This document shows positions 10,601 through 18,376 of a stretch of DNA of 24,337 nt, piece by piece (position 1 is the first letter of the stretch; each line of letters begins with the position of its first letter). The DNA is taken from positions 1 to 24,337 of the forward strand of contig JBLDXI010000140.1 of NCBI GenBank assembly GCA_047495785.1, read 5' to 3'. The stretch is from Lepidodermella squamata (taxonomy: Eukaryota > Gastrotricha). The notes under the pieces were generated by a model. That model was not told where the DNA came from and searched no databases. It saw only the letters and a list, made by a program, of their open reading frames with translations. Position numbers and translations under genes: made by a program.

Positions 10601-12299
10601 CTCGCGAATGAACTTCGGCCTATCGTTGATATGATCCAGCACATATTTGCGGACATCAGGCGTGATGACTGCCGTCGATGCCTCAGGCTGAACGTGTTTC
10701 CCGCCAGAGGATGGAACCGCTTGATCTGGCGACCACTTAAGAACAGCCTTGTGCGGATAGATCTTGGCGCCAGACTTGTGGAACGGCAGACGTAGTAGCA
10801 GGTCTCCTTGTTGTTGCCGCTCTTCGTGGTGTCAATCCACAGGTCAGGATAGGTTTGCTTCACGTAATCCTTCGACTCTTGGTAAGAGATTGCGTACCGC
10901 AATGACTCGAAGTTATCCCATTCATTCTCGACATTGGGCCAAATCGCATCTTCCCCATCCTCAACAATACCAGGGTCAGCGCTCTCCTCATCATCAAACT
11001 CAGATTCGTCGAAATTCATCCTCATAAGCTTTTGATTCTATGTATTCATCATCGGTCTGACTGTCAGACTCGCAATTTCTCAACAAATCCATCATCGAAG
11101 ATGAAACGAAAGAATTATTAAATAAGTAAGGCTAGGTTATAGCTAGCTGTTTCAAATCAGGCCACGCGTATTCCGACAGCTTAAGCTCGTGTTCCAATGT
11201 AATAATGCAGTAAAATGACTTTTCGATAGTTTAATTTAGTTTATACACCCTTTTTATACATTTCCGACGTTTTAATTAAAAATGGTTCGCGGAAAGAAAT
11301 TATTAGTTTTATGGAATGATGGGTGCCCCAGGTCGATTGGGTGATCTTCTAAGTAACTGCTTCCAGAGGCGTCGCTAGAGTGGCAAGATGACATTCCTTT
11401 CCACGAATTAAGTGGTGGCTTTATATATTTAGTGTTACAGATGTTTATTTTTATTTTGTCTTGAATAGGATTAGTTAGAGCGGCTTTCTAGTACTGGAGT
11501 CACTATTTTAGTATGTGCAGTTGGCACACCCAATTCTTTATATATTTCGATTATAATCAATTTCCGATTATTTCAATGTTGGTATTTTCGCGAAAACACC
11601 GAAATAAAAGACTCTTTCAGCTGACCTGTCCTGCATACCTGGAATAATATTGCTCATAAATAAATAAGATCAAACCAAAAATTAGTACGTATGTAGATAA
11701 AAATCAAAATCATCTGATCGCACAAAATTTATACCGATGGAAAGTACTGATCAAGGGGATCTCGAAATTAAAGAAATCTTTCATGTCGGATTTTTTCGGG
11801 TGAGTTATGGCAGTTTCAATTTTTTTCCGAGATGACATTTTTGTGGCCGCACCCAAATATATACAGTCATAGTATCTAGGAAGGGAATATAAAATAATAA
11901 TTAAATTAAAAAGCTCATTTTAATTTAAATTTTTTTTTCATTTCAGATATTATGCTCGATCGAAGGCAACTGCTATTTTCGAAATGCCCCGGTTTCTTCA
12001 TCGCTCCGTGCGAGAAGCCGCCAGAAAGCGGCGATTTGCCTACAACACCTTCAAGCTTGGACGCTTCGAAGCCACTCCGCCACATCGACTGCGGTCGGTT
12101 GGTTGTTCAAAGCCCGAATCCTCCGCGAGGTCTCTCGAACTCGCCGGTCGCTTCTACTTCGATTTCAACCCGGAGTAGCGGAAATTCGCCGTCTCCGAGT
12201 GTCATGGCATCGGACACTTCTTCTTCAATGCTGTGCTCGATGCACCGGGCTCTGGTGCAAATTTCGTCGACACCTCCGGTGACTAAATCGGCAAAGTGA
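7640..12299 (+). CDS. KANSL2: KANSL2, NSL histone acetyltransferase complex subunit (copy 1)
   Basis: Two exons (7640-8576, 11947-12299) encode 429 residues; human KANSL2 is about 490. Known role: nuclear subunit of the non-specific lethal complex with MOF/KAT8, KANSL1, KANSL3, WDR5 and others, which acetylates histone H4 at active promoters. Evidence in order: a zf-C3Hc3H-type finger near the N-terminus (C22, C29, C41, H44); an acidic stretch (about 145-160); the family block HAGVYLAEEV followed by a basic helical region (about 165-250); and a second finger, C294, C299, LPLTKYC310SKH313, then QLLFSKC326 and C334. The intron splits the His313 codon (C|AT), and only splicing to 11947 restores that ligand; reading through stops after 13 more codons. 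The C-terminus is Ser/Pro-rich and shows no clear final Cys-X2-His. The ATG at 7640 follows an in-frame TGA, so it is the first usable start in this exon. AATAAA lies 101 bp past the stop. Its protein is identical to copy 2. Confidence 0.88.
9746..10069 (-). CDS. Arg-Gly-rich tail frame after the MULE core, left copy
   Basis: An open frame of 107 codons begins three bases beyond the MULE stop in the same reading frame, so it is probably the C-terminal tail separated by one in-frame stop. It has four Arg-Gly clusters (GRPRGRGRGG, GGRGRGRGHK, ARGRGQ, IRGRGRGRGRASRGRA) spaced by acidic-hydrophobic linkers with a period near 30 residues. GRPRGRG resembles an AT-hook or RGG nucleic-acid-binding motif. 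The same sequence occurs in the other arm. Whether it is translated is unknown. Confidence 0.4.
   Translation of the reverse strand: MFEYREEHQIVVKMWGRGLGRPRGRGRGGVQAAIIPPVIEVEPPAIIGGRGRGRGHKVQPVLEAEPIHVITRSAARGRGQAVILQEDPTANIRGRGRGRGRASRGRA
9746..11095 (-). pseudogene. MULE-type transposase remnant, left-arm copy
   Basis: Runs antisense to KANSL2 inside its intron. Going 5' to 3' on the minus strand: an acidic N-terminal leader (Met at 11095, then a frame opening at 11025), a region with KETCYYVCR that may be part of a zinc-binding domain, then a MULE transposase core. The core has a first Asp in GFQIDATHKI, a second in AIMADGAS, and the family's Cys-X2-His as CYFHVKMN. The core stops at FRRS, before the catalytic Glu region expected further on. 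The left copy is one base short at 10782-10783, which shifts the frame after YYVCR. Its 20-base block at 10553-10572 keeps the core in one frame (10642 to 10073). Both arms share the stop after FRRS and a probable frame break near 11025. This is a decayed transposase, not an active element. Confidence 0.7.
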
Positions 12300-12399
12300 T
12301 TGATTGTGATTGATTGAAGATTTTGTTTTTGTTATTCTGACAGCCGTCCTCGCACTAGTTTTCAACAATGCATAATAATAATTTGATTTTAACGCCGAA

Positions 12400-12405
12400 A
12401 ATAAA
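12400..12405 (+). promoter_or_regulatory. Poly(A) signal of KANSL2 copy 1
   Basis: AATAAA 101 bp after the TGA stop, in AT-rich DNA. It is the nearest canonical hexamer downstream of the gene and is conserved in the other arm. Confidence 0.6.
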
Positions 12406-12520
12406 ACTGCCAGTTCTTTTTTTGAAATTGTGTTTTGATTCGAAAAACTCCACCTTAATGAAATTTGCAGTTACCCGTGAACATGGAGAATAGAAGAGTT
12501 ATCTTTGTGAAAAAATGAAT

Positions 12521-13430
12521 TACTGTAAGCCGGTACAACTTTGAACACCCAAGTCCATGCAAACTTCGATGTGATGTGTAAATTAAACAGATGCGATTTT
12601 GGTCGGGTTTTCAACGTAGTTCGACTGGGGCCGCCCACCGTAACACCCTGATGTTTTCTCGGAAATTCGCAAGCGTAAGGATTTGGCAAGGGGTACCCCA
12701 AAAGTACAACTTTGAGCACCAACATTTCGTGAAATAAAAAATCCACCTTTATTCGTGCGCAGAGAATTTCGCGTGAAATTTGCGATTTTCACCTCACTGG
12801 TGTGCTTCATTCAGGAAAAAACGACGCGTGAAACGTATGATATGTAGCTTGGCACTCACCGCAGTGAAAATATGAAATAAATATATCCCAGGCGACTTCG
12901 CAGAAGTTGTGAGCACTCATCATTAAGTTTCATTTATGCCGCTTGTTAATATTATGAAAATAAATAATGCTGCATTATCATTTAGCCAATTGTAACAATT
13001 AGCGTACATGATTTTAGTTCATTCGATTGCTGCTGCGAGAAGCGACACTAATGCCAAGTGTGTGAGAACGTAGTGCGTGAAAATTGAAAAATAATAAGTT
13101 ATCAACATTTTTATGGTGGACTTTTTACTCGGTATTTGAGATTAATTCGTTGCCATTACGAGATAGGAAGTCGTTTTTCTGATCACTACGTTCTCTATGG
13201 AGCATAGTAGAGTTCAGTAAATGCGAACGAAGTCTATAAAAAACTTGAAACATCATACTCAAAGTCAAAATAATGAATTTCTATCGTTAGAAAATGGCAA
13301 AATGTTAGATCTCAACGAGACCTATATTCAGTAGAATTCCCAAGCGGTAGATTCCCACGGTTTCAGAGAAAAGCTGATTTGCGTGAAATGTTCAAAGTTG
13401 TACCTGTTCAAGTTGTACTGGATTACGGTA
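12521..13430. mobile_element. MITE-like TA-flanked element, left-arm copy
   Basis: About 0.9 kb bounded by TA on each side. Terminal inverted repeats of about 25 bp: CTGTAAGCCGGTACAACTTT at the left, and the right end read inward starts CCGTAATCCAGTACAACTT. The motif GTACAACTTTGA(A/G)CA recurs at about 12533 and 12704 (direct), about 13391 (inverted) and, in a variant, about 13407 (inverted). TA target duplication points to a Tc1/mariner-superfamily non-autonomous element. No transposase frame lies inside; open frames of 75-91 codons within it look incidental. Confidence 0.6.
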
Positions 13431-14111
13431 TTGCGTTTTTTTATAAAGTGGGGGCACGTTAATTAATTGTGATAATCGAAAAACATGCTATTGCGAAATG
13501 AAGCACACAATTCAATTCTCGGACGAATTTCTGTTCCAAAAATTCCATCATTTAAGACAAAATTGATCACATGGTTATCCAATAGCATTCACGTTACCGT
13601 CGCAATATACAGCGTCTCTTAAAAGCACAATCGTTTTAAATAAGCACTCAAAGGATGTTACAAGGCCGGTTTTTCGGCCACGGAACACTGATACTACTAT
13701 TGTCAGAATCGTCGATGAATTGCCGACTTCGTCGCCAGTTCTCAGCGACCTTGCGCTGATGCGTGGCTTCGGTTCCAGCGAAAACCGCCTCATCTGGAAA
13801 CCCAACAAAGCAAAATTCACCGAGCGCTTGATTTTACTATGCTGCTATTAGCCTTGTTTTTCTCATCCTGAAACAAACGATGGAATCGATTTCCAAGCTG
13901 AGCTTATTTTCGTTGACGATTTAGTAGCTATTAGGAACATGAAACGGGTTCGAGAGTTTTTGAAGCTAAGCCAATCAAGCATAATCGCGATATTCTTGAA
14001 AAATAGGGAACAATTCATTCTGAACAAAAACGCATCCAAATTTCGAACATTTGCCCCGATTCTATTTCTTCCTCTTCCGTCTCTCATCTTCCTTTTTTCT
14101 ATCTGTTCTTC
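13431..14111. other. Inner left-arm DNA, no confident gene
   Basis: Two open stretches deserve mention. On the minus strand, an acceptor-like gtttccag precedes a frame reading EAVFAGTEATHQRKVAENW (about 47 codons, then a stop); it recurs at 16885-17028 on the plus strand. On the plus strand, a frame from about 13852 to 14175 reads DGIDFQAELIFVDDL and onward but runs across the arm boundary into the spacer. Neither resembles a known family, and both may be chance. Confidence 0.3.
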
Positions 14112-14460
14112 CATCTGTTCTTCCACTCTTAGTCTTCCTTATTCTTCTCTTAAAAATTTCTGGGTAGTTTTCTGAAGTTGCGAAGCATAGAAGATGCGAA
14201 GATTATACTGTTATCCATAGCTTCAAAAATTATTGGTTCGTCAGAGTTCATCAAAGATTCTCGAGAAGGACAGAAACTTGTTCGAAATGCTACGTGTCTT
14301 CGAACAGCTAAATACATTTTTGTGATATATTTCACCCTTCAACAGAAAAAATAATAGTAAAAATTCGGGTGGGTTTTTTTTGGGACTCTGACGGCCCTGT
14401 CGCGTAGAGCCGGATCTCTCTAAAATATCTTAATTTAATTTTAATAGATTTCTTTAATGT

Positions 14461-14507
14461 CTGAAGATGACGTCAGATGACGTCGAAACGTCACAATCTC
14501 AAATAAA
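14461..14507. repeat. Hairpin-type repeat tail with duplicated GATGACGTC
   Basis: CTGAAGATGACGTC is followed at once by AGATGACGTCGAAACGTC and then AATAAA at 14502-14507. Paired GACGTC palindromes plus a gaaacgtc...aataaa end resemble the 3' tails of many dispersed animal repeats. The same palindromes are also textbook CRE-like bZIP sites. I favour a repeat tail. Confidence 0.35.
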
Positions 14508-14678
14508 ACAGGAAAATGGTCGCAAATTCTTCGCGCTGTTGTTCACATTAAAAATTACAAAAAACAAACATCTTATCAAATTTTAATAGTAATGTTAATT
14601 TCGCCGCCCCCTCCGATTTCTGGGTCTCACTTCTGCCAACTATATAAAATCGACCACTTCAGTCTCTTGTTTAGGGAT

Positions 14679-14957
14679 TACCGTCAACTGGGGTGACTTT
14701 ACCCAGTGGGGTGACTTCGACGTACCAAAAATGGGGTTACGCGGGGTGAATAAATTTTTCGAAATTTTCTAATGTCCTTAGATCTGTTGTATTGATGTGC
14801 ATTGTACACATCTAGACTGGCCTTTCCTTGGGCTATCCAACGGTACCCCACTCGCGGGGTATTTACCTTACAATCTTTGATTTTTGGTACGCCAAAGTCA
14901 CCCCATTTTGGTACGTCGAAGTGACCCCACTGCCCAAAGTCACCCAAGTTGACGGTA
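14679..14957. mobile_element. Short MITE-like element with long terminal inverted repeats
   Basis: About 275 bp between TA dinucleotides (14679-14680 and 14956-14957). The left end reads CCGTCAACTGGGGTGACTTT. The right end read inward begins CCGTCAACTTGGGTGACTTT. Imperfect pairing continues for about 55-60 bp and includes repeated GGGGTGACTT and GTACCAAAA units. No coding content. The TA target site and CCGT terminus suggest a Tc1/mariner-type non-autonomous element, with the same design as the larger element in the arms. Confidence 0.75.
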
Positions 14958-15034
14958 TTTCTTGGGCCTAAATTTTAGATGAAAATTTTGCTTTTTTTAA
15001 GGCGGATTTCTTAATATTTTTTAATTAATTATAG

Positions 15035-16345
15035 CGCGTGGCAGAGCAGACCAGCAAGCGAGAAATCGGTCAAACTTTGGATTTATTCCTCCTTATCTGC
15101 TGCGTGACATTTGCTGAGTGGAACTTGACCATGTTCGAAAGCAGCAATGACTATGAAAGTGAAACGGCCGCAACCTCTGAAAAGTTGTTCAAGGCTACGC
15201 TCGATGCCTTTCTACTTGTCGTCACAGATTTTATAGGGAAAATCAAGCCACTCATTTCATTTGCCTACGAACACTGTACCGTGTCAGTCGTAGCTGCTAT
15301 GCGGTTCCGTTACCTCAGCGAGAAAATGATGACTGCAGAGCTTGAACACCGCGACCAAGTTGCCCGAGAATTCTTTGCAATCGATCATTTGGTACGACTA
15401 GGTCTTGTAAATTTGCCTGAAATTCGTTTGCAGAAAATCGTCGAATGCCCCGCTTTTGCCGATAATTTCAGCTTCGGCTTGCTGAAATACGTTGCGTTCG
15501 CCTATCGATACGGTTGGCAGATTGAAGGATCTTCTAACGAGGAGCATTTGCAAGGCGCACTACAGCTTATTGAGAAACTTTTGTATTCCTCGAAGACATA
15601 TTTCGCGAAAAAATTTATCAAGCTTATCGGAAGTGAATTGGCTCACCAGGGACCACCTGGCCACTCAGAAATGACGTTTTGGAACGCTTTGTTCGAGCTG
15701 AAATACGACGAATATGACGAAATCGACTCGCCAGATTGCGCGGCGAGACTGTTGCGGTTTTTGGACAGACCTGGTCGCGAGATGATGTTGAAGAAAAATC
15801 GAGAAGGCCTGCGCCGCATTGGCGTCAAGTTTCTCTGCGATATCATTGAAGATATAGAAGAAGGAATGCTTGGATTCGGTAGCGAGGGCGAGCCTAGCTT
15901 TCCTAAGGAAAATTCGGCCCTGGGACTCGACGCAATAGTCGGCAGTAGATTGCCGATGATGTCTCTTAAAGAACTGATGACCGACCCGGCGCAGCCTCAA
16001 TTTAGCTTCCCTCCAAGTACTGTCAAAGATCTGGCTAGCAAGCTTGTTCAAATGATGAAATGTGATGCGTCCGGCGAGATGGATCGAGTTATGGCAGAAA
16101 TGGCTGCGCTTTTCGGCGGAAGAGCTGCTATGTTTTTCAATAAGAACCAGCTGTCGTCAACCAGCCAAATATCGTGCGTTGCCACCGGCATTTTGACGGG
16201 CAATCTCTTCATCAACGATGCTGAATTTCGCAACCAGTTGCGCAAGACCAAGGGCGTGAAGCAAGCCGTAGCTAATTTCAAAAAGAATCTGGATGTTCTT
16301 ACGAAATCTATAGCCGCTGCCAAGCAGGTTCCTATGAAACACTGA
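15035..16345 (+). CDS. Unrecognised protein, single long exon in the palindrome spacer (5' end unresolved)
   Basis: The longest single open frame in the window, running from acceptor aattaattatag (ending 15034) to TGA at 16343-16345. It encodes about 436 codons with balanced codon use. I do not recognise the family. The content looks largely alpha-helical. A hydrophobic stretch (LDLFLLICCVTF) lies near the start, KYDEYDEIDSPD forms an acidic patch near the middle, and the C-terminus is Lys-rich. No catalytic motif or repeats are evident. The first in-frame codon resembling a start is GTG at 15038; the first ATG is at 15131 (404 residues). The frame is already open at the acceptor, so either a 5' exon lies elsewhere or the mRNA is trans-spliced with ATG 15131 as start. 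AATAAA sits 118 bp after the stop. If the missing exon lay leftward, it would fall in or beyond the left arm, so the duplication could have cut it off. Confidence 0.65.
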   Translation, partial: RVAEQTSKREIGQTLDLFLLICCVTFAEWNLTMFESSNDYESETAATSEKLFKATLDAFLLVVTDFIGKIKPLISFAYEHCTVSVVAAMRFRYLSEKMMTAELEHRDQVAREFFAIDHLVRLGLVNLPEIRLQKIVECPAFADNFSFGLLKYVAFAYRYGWQIEGSSNEEHLQGALQLIEKLLYSSKTYFAKKFIKLIGSELAHQGPPGHSEMTFWNALFELKYDEYDEIDSPDCAARLLRFLDRPGREMMLKKNREGLRRIGVKFLCDIIEDIEEGMLGFGSEGEPSFPKENSALGLDAIVGSRLPMMSLKELMTDPAQPQFSFPPSTVKDLASKLVQMMKCDASGEMDRVMAEMAALFGGRAAMFFNKNQLSSTSQISCVATGILTGNLFINDAEFRNQLRKTKGVKQAVANFKKNLDVLTKSIAAAKQVPMKH

Positions 16346-16462
16346 TCCTCGATATAATTGCATTCAGTATTGCCTAATCCAGCTTTTTGACATTTTCTTC
16401 GACTGTTTCGGAACTTTCAACTTGTTTCCCAATTTAATTTCAATAATCAAAAGTGAGAGTAA

Positions 16463-16468
16463 AATAAA
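16463..16468 (+). promoter_or_regulatory. Poly(A) signal of the spacer gene
   Basis: AATAAA 118 bp after the stop of the spacer open frame and about 95 bp before the right arm begins, so the transcript could end inside the spacer. Confidence 0.55.
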
Positions 16469-16576
16469 CAAATGCAATTTGTCGAAAGCTGATTGGCTCG
16501 TCAGTGATTCAAACCACCAGAATTTGTCTATAGAAAAGGAAGAGGGGGAAGATGGAAGAAGAAGAAGAACAGATAG

Positions 16577-17245
16577 AAAAAAGGAAGATGAGAGACGGAA
16601 GAGGAAGAAATAGAATCGGGGCAAATGTTCGAAATTTGGATGCGTTTTTGTTCAGAATGAATTGTTCCCTATTTTTTCAAGAATATCGCGATTATGCTTG
16701 ATTGGCTTAGCTTCAAAAACTCTCGAACCCGTTTCATGTTCCTAATAGCTACTAAATCGTCAACGAAAATAAGCTCAGCTTGGAAATCGATTCCATCGTT
16801 TGTTTCAGGATGAGAAAAACAAGGCTAATAGCAGCATAGTAAAATCAAGCGCTCGGTGAATTTTGCTTTGTTGGGTTTCCAGATGAGGCGGTTTTCGCTG
16901 GAACCGAAGCCACGCATCAGCGCAAGGTCGCTGAGAACTGGCGACGAAGTCGGCAATTCATCGACGATTCTGACAATAGTAGTATCAGTGTTCCGTGGCC
17001 GAAAAACCGGCCTTGTAACATCCTTTGAGTGCTTATTTAAAACGATTGTGCTTTTAAGAGACGCTGTATATTGCGACGGTAACGTGAATGCTATTGGACA
17101 ACCATGTGATCAATTTTGTCTTAAATGATGGAATTTTTGGAACAGAAATTCGTCCGAGAATTGAATTGTGTGCTTCATTTCGCAATAGCATGTTTTTCGA
17201 TTATCACAATTAATTAACGTGCCCCCACTTTATAAAAAAACGCAA
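16577..17245. other. Inner right-arm DNA, no confident gene
   Basis: Mirror of 13431-14111. A 90-codon frame (16856-17128, +) extends beyond its left-arm counterpart only because C at 17099 replaces the base that makes a stop codon there. The shared acceptor-like gtttccag ends at 16882, followed by an open frame to the stop at 17026-17028. No family recognised. Confidence 0.3.
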
Positions 17246-18155
17246 TACCGTAATCCAGTACAACTTGAACAGGTACAACTTTGAACATTTCACGCAAATC
17301 AGCTTTTCTCTGAAACCGTGGGAATCTACCGCTTGGGAATTCTACTGAATATAGGTCTCGTTGAGATCTAACATTTTGCCATTTTCTAACGATAGAAATT
17401 CATTATTTTGACTTTGAGTATGATGTTTCAAGTTTTTTATAGACTTCGTTCGCATTTACTGAACTCTACTATGCTCCATAGAGAACGTAGTGATCAGAAA
17501 AACGACTTCCTATCTCGTAATGGCAACGAATTAATCTCAAATACCGAGTAAAAAGTCCACCATAAAAATGTTGATAACTTATTATTTTTCAATTTTCACG
17601 CACTACGTTCTCACACACTTGGCATTAGTGTCGCTTCTCGCAGCAGCAATCGAATGAACTAAAATCATGTACGCTAATTGTTACAATTGGCTAAATGATA
17701 ATGCAGCATTATTTATTTTCATAATATTAACAAGCGGCATAAATGAAACTTAATGATGAGTGCTCACAACTTCTGCGAAGTCGCCTGGGATATATTTATT
17801 TCATATTTTCACTGCGGTGAGTGCCAAGCTACATATCATACGTTTCACGCGTCGTTTTTTCCTGAATGAAGCACACCAGTGAGGTGAAAATCGCAAATTT
17901 CACGCGAAATTCTCTGCGCACGAATAAAGGTGGATTTTTTATTTCACGAAATGTTGGTGCTCAAAGTTGTACTTTTGGGGTACCCCTTGCCAAATCCTTA
18001 CGCTTGCGAATTTCCGAGAAAACATCAGGGTGTTACGGTGGGCGGCCCCAGTCGAACTACGTTGAAAACCCGACCAAAATCGCATCTGTTTAATTTACAC
18101 ATCACATCGAAGTTTGCATGGACTTGGGTGTTCAAAGTTGTACCGGCTTACAGTA
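17246..18155. mobile_element. MITE-like TA-flanked element, right-arm copy
   Basis: Inverted duplicate of 12521-13430, with the same TA flanks, terminal repeats and internal GTACAACTTTGA motifs. Its presence at the same place in both arms shows that it inserted before the inverted duplication arose, or has been homogenised since. Confidence 0.6.
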
Positions 18156-18270
18156 ATTCATTTTTTCACAAAGATAACTCTTCTATTCTCCATGTTCACG
18201 GGTAACTGCAAATTTCATTAAGGTGGAGTTTTTCGAATCAAAACACAATTTCAAAAAAAGAACTGGCAGT

Positions 18271-18276
18271 TTTATT
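18271..18276 (-). promoter_or_regulatory. Poly(A) signal of KANSL2 copy 2
   Basis: Reverse-strand AATAAA, 101 bp past the copy 2 stop, matching copy 1. Confidence 0.55.
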
Positions 18277-18376
18277 TTCGGCGTTAAAATCAAATTATTA
18301 TTATGCATTGTTGAAAACTAGTGCGAGGACGGCTGTCAGAATAACAAAAACAAAATCTTCAATCAATCACAATCAA

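Larger units (their letters stand above)
8577..11946 (+). other. 3.4-kb KANSL2 intron (copy 1) hosting a MULE remnant
   Basis: Donor gtaagt at 8577 and acceptor tttttcatttcag ending at 11946; these borders restore a zinc-finger histidine. The antisense transposase remnant occupies about 9746-11095. The remainder (8618-9745 and 11096-11946) is AT-rich with no gene I can support. I did not find convincing terminal inverted repeats that would delimit the transposon. Confidence 0.85.
6329..14111 (+). repeat. Left arm of an 18-kb inverted repeat
   Basis: Positions here pair with the reverse complement of 16564-24337: left plus right coordinates sum to 30666 in the outer part, shifting to 30675 at the inner end through small indels. 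Inner identity stops after 14111, where both sides are GA/CT-rich and begin to diverge. The outer limit is set only by the window end, because 24337 pairs with 6329, so homology may reach into or past the CNC-bZIP gene. Differences from the other arm: 10553-10572 (20 bases against 7), 10782 (one base fewer), 11448-11452 (one T fewer), 11719-11721 (one base fewer), 13577 (substitution), 13999-14003 (one base fewer). The arm carries KANSL2, a MULE remnant in its intron, and a MITE-like element. Confidence 0.97.
14112..16563. other. Unique spacer of the inverted repeat
   Basis: This 2,452-bp segment is present once. It contains a hairpin-type tail (14461-14507), a MITE-like element (14679-14957), one open exon (15035-16345) with its AATAAA, and GA/CT-rich junction sequence at both edges. 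At both junctions the purine strand reads as mixtures of GGAAGA and AGAACAGAT units, so homology fades rather than ending sharply. Confidence 0.9.

Noticed and set aside
12471-12810. 75- and 91-codon frames within the arm MITE
   Set aside because: They overlap each other and the element's repeated motifs and have no transposase features.
13852-14175. Plus-strand open frame reading DGIDFQAELIFVDDL, with an acceptor-like start
   Set aside because: The acceptor lacks a good T-rich tract, no family is recognisable, and it crosses the arm/spacer boundary into CT-rich low-complexity sequence. It remains a weak candidate only.
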